Of a stretch of 64,000 nucleotides of DNA, positions 16,973 to 24,761 are shown piece after piece. The translations under genes and the position numbers were made by a program. Source of the DNA: Paludibacteraceae bacterium (lineage in GTDB: Bacteria; Bacteroidota; Bacteroidia; Bacteroidales; Paludibacteraceae); contig JAKSKZ010000009.1 in NCBI GenBank assembly GCA_024401475.1, positions 33,756 to 97,755 on the forward strand. Reading direction: 5' to 3'. The notes under the pieces were generated by a model. That model was not told where the DNA came from and searched no databases. It saw only the letters and a list, made by a program, of their open reading frames with translations. Numbering within the stretch: the first letter of the stretch is position 1; the number at the start of each line of letters is the position of its first letter.

Positions 16973-18436
16973 ATGAAGAGAGCATTATGCATGGCGATGA
17001 TGGCTTCAATGGGATTTACAACGCTGTCGGCACAAGATGCGTTGTCGTTGAAGTTGGATTCTTTGATTAAGCGTATTGAATACTTGGAACAGCAGAAGGT
17101 TGGACATCCGGACACCGTGCTGGTCGTGAAAGAGGTTCCTGCATCTGCTGAAGAGAAGTTCGCTGTCAAAGGGGAGAAGGCACATTACGATGGTGATCCT
17201 TCTTATAGTAAATACCGTATTGGTGGTTATGGCGAGATGCTCTACAGACATAAGGATTATAGTTACAACCGATGGGCTGGCAACGGCGTCTATCGTATGG
17301 ATCGTTCGGAGGTCTCCCTGCCACGTTTTGTCTTGGCTGGCGATTACAAATTCAGTCGTTGGTTCCAGTTGGGTGTAGAGGTTGAGTTTGAAGCAGGCGG
17401 TGTTGGCACGGAATGGGAACAAGAGACGGGTTCAGGTGCTGAAAATGGCGAGTTGGAGAGCGAGTGGGAGAAAGGTGGCGAGGTTGCTTTAGAGCAATTC
17501 CACATCACCGTGCCAGTTGTCAAAGAGTTTAATGTTAAAGTCGGTCATGTCATCGTTCCTGTTGGTCTGACAAATACCCATCATGAGCCTGTTTTCTTCT
17601 TCGGAACGAGTCGTCCTGAAGGCGAGAGTATGATTTTGCCTTCGACTTGGCATGAGACGGGTATTGAATTTTTCGGAAACGTAGGTGCAGGATACGGCAA
17701 GTTCAACTATCAGTTGCAAATGGTGACTGGCCTTACGGTGGACGGAATGGACAAATACAAATATTTGGGTGGCGCTAAACAAGGCCTGTTTGAGCAAGAC
17801 ATATTCACAAGTCCCGCATTTGTGGCTCGAATGGAGTATAAGGGAGTCCCTGGTTTGAGGGTCGGCGGAAGTTTTTACTGGTGTAACGATGCGGGTAAAA
17901 ACTCCAACTATCCCCACTATTATAGTGATTTTAAAGTGCCCATCCGTTTGTTTTCGGGCGATGTGCAATATATCAACCGTTGGGTGACGGCTCGTGCCAA
18001 TGTGTTGCATGGCAATATCGGAAATACTGTTCGCTTGACTCGTGCCACTTTGGGCCGAACAAGTGTTGCCTATGGAGGAAATACTCCTGTGGCTAAGTAT
18101 GCTGTCAGTTATGGTGGAGAGTTGGGTGTCAACGTCGGCAATTTCTTCCAAACGAAGAAGCCTTTGAAGATTTATCCGTTTGCCCGATATGAGTATTACA
18201 ATACGCAGGAGAAGTTGGACGAAGGATGGAAGGGTGAGGTGGAAGACCCACGTTGCCAAGTCTCTGCTTGGACTTTCGGCGTGAATTGGTACGCATTGCC
18301 TTACTTGGTTGTCAAGGGCGATTGGACGACTCATCATGTAGGTACAAAGGATGCGTTTGATTGGTCCACCCAGTACAGGTCGGAGAATGATTTCTCCCTC
18401 GGAATTGCCTATGTGGCATGGTTTAACAAAAAATAG
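16973..18436 (+). CDS. Outer-membrane porin-like beta-barrel (first of a pair)
   Basis: 487 aa. ATG 16973 was preferred over an in-frame TTG at 16964 because it starts a clean signal peptide (MKRALCMAMMASMGFTTLSA|Q). A short predicted coiled coil (SLIKRIEYLEQQK) follows, as in OprO/OprP-type trimeric porins, then an aromatic-rich barrel with alternating strands ending in Lys-Lys after Phe-Asn (FNKK). The closing region IAYVAWFNKK is consistent with a C-terminal barrel strand. Substrate unknown. It heads a seven-gene same-strand cluster with an imelysin and haem proteins, so a role in moving metal or metal chelates is plausible. A second porin with the same head is encoded at 21246. Confidence 0.75.
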   Translation: MKRALCMAMMASMGFTTLSAQDALSLKLDSLIKRIEYLEQQKVGHPDTVLVVKEVPASAEEKFAVKGEKAHYDGDPSYSKYRIGGYGEMLYRHKDYSYNRWAGNGVYRMDRSEVSLPRFVLAGDYKFSRWFQLGVEVEFEAGGVGTEWEQETGSGAENGELESEWEKGGEVALEQFHITVPVVKEFNVKVGHVIVPVGLTNTHHEPVFFFGTSRPEGESMILPSTWHETGIEFFGNVGAGYGKFNYQLQMVTGLTVDGMDKYKYLGGAKQGLFEQDIFTSPAFVARMEYKGVPGLRVGGSFYWCNDAGKNSNYPHYYSDFKVPIRLFSGDVQYINRWVTARANVLHGNIGNTVRLTRATLGRTSVAYGGNTPVAKYAVSYGGELGVNVGNFFQTKKPLKIYPFARYEYYNTQEKLDEGWKGEVEDPRCQVSAWTFGVNWYALPYLVVKGDWTTHHVGTKDAFDWSTQYRSENDFSLGIAYVAWFNKK

Positions 18437-18462
18437 ATTATTAACGTTTAATTAAATAACAA

Positions 18463-19656
18463 ATGAAGAGAATTTTTAAGTATGCCCTCTTCCTCTCTAT
18501 GGGAATGGCAATGACAGGCGTGATGGCCTCTTGTGATGACGACGATGATGACGACGACAATGGAGGAAATTCAGCCTCTATTATTGAGAAGATTGATGCA
18601 GAGGACAATTTGGAATACAGCAGTAGCAACAAATCCAATTGGAATGCTTATATGAAGATTGTGGCCAACTATTTGAAGGTTGATGCTGCTGATTTGTACA
18701 ATGACTGGACTGCCTCTTATGAGGGTGGTGATGCCTACTCGGTTACATTTGCCAAGGCTGGTCAGCCTAGTTACACGGCAACTTTCAGTTCGGCTTTGGC
18801 TGCTACGGAGCAAATCGTAGATGGTTGTTCGGATATTGCCAACGAGGTCGGTGAGGCCAAGATTGGTGATCCGTTGAATTTGTGGGTGGCTGGAAAATAT
18901 GCAGATGCTCTTTATGCGGTAGAGTCTTGGTATAGTTGGCACAGCCGTGTCGATTATAGCAACAACATTGAGAGTGTGAAGAATGCCTACTATGGTTCTC
19001 TTGATGGCTCTGTGGCTGAGAATTCCATCAGTGCGCAGATTGCTAAAGTGGATGCTGAACTTGACAAGAAGGTGAAGACCGCCATTAAGGATGCTATCGA
19101 CAAGATTTTGGCTATCCCTCAACCGTTTCGTAACCATATTGCTTCAAGTGAGGCGAAGGCTGCCCAAGAGGCTTGCTCCGATTTGAAGGATGTTTTGGAC
19201 AAAAGTTTAAAGCCCGCTTTGTCTAAACTTAGCGAGTCTGATTGTGAGGCAATCAACGAGAACTATGTCAATAATGTGGTACTTCCAACGTACAAGAGTT
19301 TGAAGGATGCTAACGAGGAACTTTATAATGACGTGGTTCGCTTTGCCGACAATTCGGGCGTCTCTTTTGAGACTTTGTGTGAAGATTGGATCAAGAGCCG
19401 TACTTATTGGGAGAAGAGCGAGGCCTTCTTGTTCGGTCCTGTTTCTGATATGGGTATCGACCCTAATATGGATAGTTGGCCGCTTGATCAAAATGCCATC
19501 AAGGAGATTTTGGTCAAGGGTGACTTCTCCGACTTGGAGTGGAACGGTGAGTTTGACGAGGAGAACGACAACATTGCTGCTGCTCAAAGCATCCGTGGTT
19601 TCCACACGTTGGAGTATCTCATCTATAAAGCAGGTCAACCAAGAACTATCAAGTAA
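18463..19656 (+). CDS. Imelysin-family lipoprotein with circularly permuted domain order
   Basis: 397 aa lipoprotein: signal peptide, lipobox MASC, then eight consecutive Asp, resembling the acidic surface-export signal of Bacteroidota lipoproteins. Imelysins (former peptidase family M75) are periplasmic or surface proteins tied to iron uptake, with a conserved GxHxxE site. Here the site is RGFHTLEYLIYKAG at residues 377-390, close to the C-terminus. The block that normally starts the protein (NYVNNVVLPTYKSL, TYWEKSEAFLFG, DSWPLDQNA) begins only at residue 268, while the usual C-terminal block (ESVKNAYYGS, AIPQPFRNHI) comes first. This is the permuted topology known from a Bacteroides ovatus structure. 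Confidence 0.85.
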   Translation: MKRIFKYALFLSMGMAMTGVMASCDDDDDDDDNGGNSASIIEKIDAEDNLEYSSSNKSNWNAYMKIVANYLKVDAADLYNDWTASYEGGDAYSVTFAKAGQPSYTATFSSALAATEQIVDGCSDIANEVGEAKIGDPLNLWVAGKYADALYAVESWYSWHSRVDYSNNIESVKNAYYGSLDGSVAENSISAQIAKVDAELDKKVKTAIKDAIDKILAIPQPFRNHIASSEAKAAQEACSDLKDVLDKSLKPALSKLSESDCEAINENYVNNVVLPTYKSLKDANEELYNDVVRFADNSGVSFETLCEDWIKSRTYWEKSEAFLFGPVSDMGIDPNMDSWPLDQNAIKEILVKGDFSDLEWNGEFDEENDNIAAAQSIRGFHTLEYLIYKAGQPRTIK

Positions 19657-19700
19657 GACAAATTGAATACTTTCTGAAAGAATTGAACTCCCTTCAATTA

Positions 19701-19731
19701 GGGGAAAGAAATGCTTGCCATTTCTTTCCCC
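19701..19731 (+). terminator. Strong intergenic hairpin between imelysin and di-heme genes
   Basis: GGGGAAAGAAATG, loop CTTGC, CATTTCTTTCCCC: a perfect 13-bp stem, 45 bp past the imelysin stop. The tail is CTTTCGG rather than a T run, so it may slow or protect transcripts inside the cluster instead of ending them. Confidence 0.5.
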
Positions 19732-19799
19732 CTTTCGGTGTATATTTCAGAAGGTCGATTGAATTGAATGTAAGATTGAAAAAGTAAAAAAGAAATTAA

Positions 19800-21224
19800 A
19801 TGAGTCAGAAATCAAGTGCATATTTCTTGTTGACGGGTCTGATGTTGATTTTCTCTTCTTGTGATAAGGAGGGCATTACGGAAGGGTATGTCGAGGTGAA
19901 GGATGGTTATGCCTTGTCTGCGGGTACTTCGACCATCTATTCCAACTCGGCTTATGCCTACGATACGGAGGCTGATTGGATTAGTGGAAGTAACAAAACT
20001 CGTTGGAACAGAGGAAATACGCTTTACGATGACGGCCCCCGTGACAACGCTGGTCTTGGTCCAGTCTATGCCGGCTATAGTTGTGGCAGTTGCCATAACC
20101 GAACGGGTAGATCCATTCCTGCCGCTTGGTCGGATGCTGAAGGTAGTGGTAAGTATGGCTTCAGTAGTATGTTGGTCTATGTCAGCCGCAAGAACGGAAA
20201 GTTTTTTCAAGATTATGGACGTGTCCTTCACGACCAAAGCATCTATGGTGTTGAGGCTGAGGGTAAATTGAAGATAACGAAGAACTATCGTAAGTTCCAG
20301 TTCCCGGATGGGGAGGATTACGAACTCTGCTGGTTTTCCTATAAAATTACGGATTGGTATGCCGACAGCATTGCTCCTGAAGATTTGTTCTGTACGGTTC
20401 GCATTCCGCTGCGTCATGTCGGTATGGGACAGATGATGAGCATCGATCCTCATGAGATTGAGCAGTTGGCTCTTCGAAGCAACTATCCCGAATATGGCAT
20501 CAGCGGCAAGTGTAATTACATCACGGAACGTGGTGTCCGTCAGTTGGGTTTGAGTGGCAACAAGGCACAGCATGCCGACCTTACGGTGGAGTTGGGTTTC
20601 AGCAGTGACATGGGCTACACCAATAGTCGCTATCCCGAGGAGATTTGCCGCGGACAGGCGCAAATCAACCAAGGAAGTATGATGGGCTTGCTGTATGATC
20701 GATTGGACGCCACTACGGAGGACATGGAGAATGTGGACCTCTATATGCAAGCCAACGGTGTGCCAGCCAGACGTAACGTGAACGATTCGACGGTGATGCG
20801 AGGGGAACAGATGTTCTATAAGGCTAAATGTCACCTTTGCCATGTGACCACCTTGCATACGAAAGTAGGTGGCTCCACCTTGTTGAATGGTACTCGTTTG
20901 CCTTGGTTGGGCGGTCAAACCATCCATCCGTATAGCGACTTTTTGCTCCACGATATGGGCTCGGAAATTTGTGGTGTCGGCTTGAACGACAATTACCAAA
21001 GTGGTTTGGCAATGGGCAACGAGTGGAGAACTACTCCGCTTTGGGGCATCGGTCTGCAGCAGGTGGTCAACGGGCACACCTATTTCTTGCATGACGGTCG
21101 TGCTCGCAATTTCGTGGAAGCCATTATGTGGCACGGCGGTGAAGGCGAGGCCTCTAAAAACATCTTTAAAAATATGAATAAGCGAGACCGAGATGCTCTT
21201 GTTAAATTTTTACAATCATTATAA
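19800..21224 (+). CDS. Di-heme oxidoreductase lipoprotein (DUF1111/thiol oxidoreductase-like family)
   Basis: 474 aa. A signal peptide ends in the lipobox FSSC. Two haem c sites are visible: CGSCH (residues 95-99) and CHLCH (344-348). The C-terminal block FLHDGRARNFVEAIMWHGGE and RDALVKFLQSL is typical of the DUF1111 family, which is distantly related to di-haem cytochrome c peroxidases and is repeatedly found beside imelysin genes. It should sit at the periplasmic or outer surface and move electrons, probably to change the redox state of a metal or a thiol. The haems would be attached by the CcsBA encoded downstream. Confidence 0.85.
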   Translation: MSQKSSAYFLLTGLMLIFSSCDKEGITEGYVEVKDGYALSAGTSTIYSNSAYAYDTEADWISGSNKTRWNRGNTLYDDGPRDNAGLGPVYAGYSCGSCHNRTGRSIPAAWSDAEGSGKYGFSSMLVYVSRKNGKFFQDYGRVLHDQSIYGVEAEGKLKITKNYRKFQFPDGEDYELCWFSYKITDWYADSIAPEDLFCTVRIPLRHVGMGQMMSIDPHEIEQLALRSNYPEYGISGKCNYITERGVRQLGLSGNKAQHADLTVELGFSSDMGYTNSRYPEEICRGQAQINQGSMMGLLYDRLDATTEDMENVDLYMQANGVPARRNVNDSTVMRGEQMFYKAKCHLCHVTTLHTKVGGSTLLNGTRLPWLGGQTIHPYSDFLLHDMGSEICGVGLNDNYQSGLAMGNEWRTTPLWGIGLQQVVNGHTYFLHDGRARNFVEAIMWHGGEGEASKNIFKNMNKRDRDALVKFLQSL

Positions 21225-21245
21225 TGGTTTAAATAACAGAAAAGA

Positions 21246-22694
21246 ATGAGAAACTTAGTTATATCATTGGCTATGGCGGCTTGTGTGCCTGCCGTTGCCC
21301 AAGACTCAATTCAGTATGTCCCACGTTCGGCGTATGATTCTCTTTTGAAGCGTGTAGAACTTTTGGAACAAAACGAACTCCATTGCCCAGCAATGCCTCC
21401 TCATATAGGAGAGGTGGGGCGTCATCATCATCCTTTTCATAAAAAACATCATTATCACGTTGAGAATGTATCTGCTCCAAAAGAAATGGCAGAAGCACCT
21501 CGCAGACCTCGTCAAGAGGAGAATGACCGTGATCGTCAAATCATGGAAGACAATGATTGTGGTGTGATTCCTATTGCGGGGCGTGAAGGTTTCGCCATTC
21601 AAAGTAGAGATGGCGGTTTTTCTTTCAAACCCTATATGATGATGCAGACTACGGCCAATTTTAATTGGTATGACGATGAAGGGTTGGATAAGGCTTATAA
21701 TCAAGACAATGTGGCTAATTCTGGCTTTGCTGTGCCATACGCAATTATTGGTTTTACGGGAAAGGCATTCAATCGTTTGTCGTTCAACGTGAGTATGAAT
21801 GCAGCAGCGAGTGGTGGAGGCATTCTTCAGCAAGGCTGGATTGATGCGAGAGTGTGCAAAGGCTTGCAAATTCGTACGGGTAAGTTCAAAACACCATTCA
21901 CGCATGCTTATTTGACAATGTTGGGCGGAACGTTGATGCCTAACTTGCCCTCTTCATTGACTACATCGACTATTATGCCTTATACGTTGAATGCGGTCAC
22001 GCCTACCATAGGAACGGGCTTTGATTTAGGTGTGGAGTTGCACGGACTTTGGGCTCAGCAAAAGGTAGGTTATGAACTTGGTTTGTGGAACGGAACGGGT
22101 AGCAGTGTCAATGGAGCAACCAAAACCTTTAGTGATGATTGGCATATTCCTTCGTTGCTCTATGCTGGTCGTCTGTCATTCATGCCTAAGGGCGTAATGC
22201 CAAGCACGCAAGGCGACCCAGACCATTTGGATGAGAACAAGATGTTGTTGGCCGTGTCGGGAGGAATCAATGTGGAGAGTGAGTATGAAAGTACAAACGA
22301 TAGTCGTTTAGGGGTTGAGGCTGCTTGGTTGTATAAGCGACTCTATTTGGCTGGCGAGGCTTATTGGATGCATGTTGGTTTCACCGATAGGCAAAAGATT
22401 GACGACGAGTTCGACTATTTGGGCGGCTATGCACAGATTGGTTACTTTTTGACTCGTAATTTGCAAGGGGCTTTCCGTTATGACTTCTACAATCGAAACG
22501 GCTGGGATGCTAACGGCTTTTTGAATATGCCTGCTGTCGGATTGAACTACTTCATTCGCAGTTGTAATTTGAAAATGCAAGGAATGTATCAATACACGGG
22601 TCGCACCAATCATGACACGCAGTTGGATCGTGATAACGATGATTTGGGTGTTGCTACCCATAAGGCAACTCTTCTGTTGCAATATAGTTTCTAA
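21246..22694 (+). CDS. Outer-membrane porin-like beta-barrel with His-rich N-terminal segment (second of a pair)
   Basis: 482 aa. Signal peptide MRNLVISLAMAACVPAVA|Q, then a coiled-coil-like head (YDSLLKRVELLEQNEL) matching the head of the porin at 16973. Residues about 48-75 are unusually rich in His (including HHHPFHKKHHYH), a likely metal-binding tract in the periplasm. The rest is a barrel of the phosphate-selective porin O/P type: FKPYMMMQTTANFNWY, GKFKTPFTHAYL, and a final strand KATLLLQYSF ending in Phe. It sits 21 bp after the di-heme gene, so the two are probably co-transcribed. The transported substrate is not shown by the sequence; the His tract favours a metal. Confidence 0.75.
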   Translation: MRNLVISLAMAACVPAVAQDSIQYVPRSAYDSLLKRVELLEQNELHCPAMPPHIGEVGRHHHPFHKKHHYHVENVSAPKEMAEAPRRPRQEENDRDRQIMEDNDCGVIPIAGREGFAIQSRDGGFSFKPYMMMQTTANFNWYDDEGLDKAYNQDNVANSGFAVPYAIIGFTGKAFNRLSFNVSMNAAASGGGILQQGWIDARVCKGLQIRTGKFKTPFTHAYLTMLGGTLMPNLPSSLTTSTIMPYTLNAVTPTIGTGFDLGVELHGLWAQQKVGYELGLWNGTGSSVNGATKTFSDDWHIPSLLYAGRLSFMPKGVMPSTQGDPDHLDENKMLLAVSGGINVESEYESTNDSRLGVEAAWLYKRLYLAGEAYWMHVGFTDRQKIDDEFDYLGGYAQIGYFLTRNLQGAFRYDFYNRNGWDANGFLNMPAVGLNYFIRSCNLKMQGMYQYTGRTNHDTQLDRDNDDLGVATHKATLLLQYSF

Positions 22695-22735
22695 GTGACC
22701 GAAATCGTGTTTTGACTTTGTATAATGACATTTGT

Positions 22736-23470
22736 ATGATTAACAGATTTATAACTATATTTTTTGCCCTGACAATGGGTGCTTGCTTGGGTAGTTGTGA
22801 TGATGGTGATATCTCAGAAGAGATGAATTTCTCGATTGACGAAGGTTATACCGTGAAACTCAACGGGTCCTTGAATAAATTGGACCAATGGAACTCTTCT
22901 CAATATCAAGTGGTTGTGGCTGCATTTGCGGCGCAGGATTCTTATCCGCTTTTGGCGAAGGCGATTCCTTCTCAATCTGATTCCTTGAACTTTTTGTTCG
23001 ATGGCATCAATCCTACATGCGAAACGATTGAATTATGTGTGCTCAATCTCATCAATAAGCGTGTGGCGACATTGTCTTCTATTTACGAACGTTCGGAAGA
23101 TCCAGACCGAAAGTTGAACGATACGATTATCTGCAATTTCAAAGGAATGGATGTCGGAATGTATTCAACCATTCAGAGCAATATTTTCACCAAGCGGTGC
23201 GCCTATTGTCATGGCATGGGCGAGACTCCAGCCGCAGGATTGTATTTGACGGAAGGTGATAGTTATGCAAGTTTGGTAAATGTCATTTCTAAAAAGATCG
23301 ATTCATTGAAGCGCGTCTCTCCTGGTGATGCGGAAAATAGTATGCTCTACAAGGTTTTAACCGAGTATGGAGAGGAGTGTGGTTGGCACTATGACCATAC
23401 AAAATTCTTCTATGGTAATTCGATGAGCAATTTGGTGAAAGAGTGGATCAATAGTGGAGCTCCTCAATGA
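22736..23470 (+). CDS. Mono-heme cytochrome c lipoprotein
   Basis: 244 aa from ATG 22736; an upstream in-frame TTG at 22712 would add eight residues before the signal peptide and was rejected. Signal peptide with lipobox LGSC followed by acidic DDGD. One haem c site, CAYCH (residues 155-159), lies in IFTKRCAYCHGMGETPAAGL, with RVSPGDAENSMLYKVL and VKEWINSGAP further on; this is the pattern of small cytochrome c domains of the PSCyt1 type. The N-terminal 140 residues form an unrecognised beta-rich domain. It probably passes electrons to or from the di-heme protein encoded two genes upstream. Confidence 0.8.
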   Translation: MINRFITIFFALTMGACLGSCDDGDISEEMNFSIDEGYTVKLNGSLNKLDQWNSSQYQVVVAAFAAQDSYPLLAKAIPSQSDSLNFLFDGINPTCETIELCVLNLINKRVATLSSIYERSEDPDRKLNDTIICNFKGMDVGMYSTIQSNIFTKRCAYCHGMGETPAAGLYLTEGDSYASLVNVISKKIDSLKRVSPGDAENSMLYKVLTEYGEECGWHYDHTKFFYGNSMSNLVKEWINSGAPQ

Positions 23471-23542
23471 GAATTTTTTTTCTCTGAATTTTTATAATGA
23501 TGGATTTTTATAGATGCGTCTATAGATGTCCTTTAAAATAAG

Positions 23543-23550
23543 TATCTTCG
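23543..23550 (+). promoter_or_regulatory. Possible internal promoter before the Rid-like gene
   Basis: TATCTTCG resembles TAnnTTTG with one mismatch, 24 bp before ATG 23574. It suggests the last two genes of the cluster may also be transcribed separately. Confidence 0.35.
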
Positions 23551-23573
23551 CAAATCAAATAAAGAGACAAGTA

Positions 23574-24737
23574 ATGGCTACAAGCATACACAATCTTATC
23601 GTAAACGGAAATGAAGTTCAAGCGGAACGATTTGACTTCCAACCTGCTAATAATGGAGTAGGCGAATGTCATATAATGATTCATTTAACCCAAAAGTCGT
23701 TGCCGGCCAAACAACAAATAGCAGATGCGTTTTCGGCCTATTCTCTTTTGCTGGCCACCGATATGGCAGGTTTCACGCCTGTGTTTCGACGCATTTTCTT
23801 AAGTGATGCAGCCAATCAAAACGAAATGGTTAATGAGGAACTCTCTCAGGAAACAACTCGTGTGGCTACTTCTGTTGTGGAGCAGCCGCCATTGAATGGA
23901 ACGAAGATTGCGCTGTGGGTCTATTTCTTGGAGAATGTCCAGTCGAAACTTTTGCCGTCGGGCCTTTATCAAGTTGAGCATGGTGCATATACGCACTATT
24001 GGGGAGGCTCTTCAACTTGCAGTACGGGCAACAGCGAAGAACAAACTGTTGCTTTGCTCTCTGATTATGCGGAGGAGTTGGCTGTAAATGGCCTTTCGTT
24101 GGAGGATGACTGCATCCGAACTTGGTTTTTCGTGCAGAATGTAGATGTCAACTATCAAGGCGTAGTGGATGGCCGAAACCGAGTGTTTGATGAACATAAT
24201 CTGACAAATAAAACGCACTTTATCACTAGCACCGGCATAGGCGGTCGCAGTGCCGATCATAACGAGTTGGTGCAACTCAATACTTATGCTGTAGGTGGCT
24301 TGCAGAATAATCAAATCAGGTTCCTATATGCAAAGGATTATTTGAATTCGACCTATGAATATGGGGTCCGTTTCGAACGTGGAACATTGGTCGATTATGG
24401 CGACCGCAGGCATATCTTCATTTCTGGAACGGCAAGCATTGGCAATAAAGGTAATGTGCTTCATATTGGTGAAATCGATAAGCAGGTGCATCGTATGTGG
24501 CAGAACGTGGAGGCTTTGTTGAACGAGGGCGATTGCGATTTTGAAGACGTGGCTCAGATGTTGGTATATCTTCGTGATCCAGCTGATTTTGACTTGGTCA
24601 GAAGAATGTTCGACGAACGTTTCCCGAACACTCCTAAGGTGATTTTGTTAGCGCCCGTTTGTCGCCCTACGTGGTTGATAGAGATGGAATGTATGGCTGT
24701 GAAATCCTCGTATAATAGTCAGTTCGCTGATTTCTAA
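23574..24737 (+). CDS. Rid/YjgF-fold protein resembling chorismatases (FkbO/Hyg5/XanB2 group)
   Basis: 387 aa from ATG 23574 (the frame extends to 23526 but the extra residues cross the promoter-like box). No signal peptide, so cytoplasmic. The C-terminal half has a Rid fold pattern: YGVRFERGT, HIFISGTASIGNKG, QNVEALL, VYLRDPADF and CRPTWLIEME. The order ISGTASI, then VYLRDPAD, then CRPxxLIE, plus TGIGGRSADH in the N-terminal half, resembles chorismatases, which split chorismate into pyruvate and hydroxybenzoate or dihydrobenzoate products. Simple RidA proteins are only about 130 aa. Why it lies between haem lipoprotein and CcsBA genes is unclear. Chorismatase activity is inference. Confidence 0.6.
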   Translation: MATSIHNLIVNGNEVQAERFDFQPANNGVGECHIMIHLTQKSLPAKQQIADAFSAYSLLLATDMAGFTPVFRRIFLSDAANQNEMVNEELSQETTRVATSVVEQPPLNGTKIALWVYFLENVQSKLLPSGLYQVEHGAYTHYWGGSSTCSTGNSEEQTVALLSDYAEELAVNGLSLEDDCIRTWFFVQNVDVNYQGVVDGRNRVFDEHNLTNKTHFITSTGIGGRSADHNELVQLNTYAVGGLQNNQIRFLYAKDYLNSTYEYGVRFERGTLVDYGDRRHIFISGTASIGNKGNVLHIGEIDKQVHRMWQNVEALLNEGDCDFEDVAQMLVYLRDPADFDLVRRMFDERFPNTPKVILLAPVCRPTWLIEMECMAVKSSYNSQFADF

Positions 24738-24761
24738 CCCGTTTGATGACTTTCGTTTGGA

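Noticed and set aside
19812..21134. 440-codon minus-strand frame opposite the di-heme gene
   Set aside because: It is the antisense shadow of a gene with two haem motifs and a lipoprotein signal; the frame shows no domain of its own.
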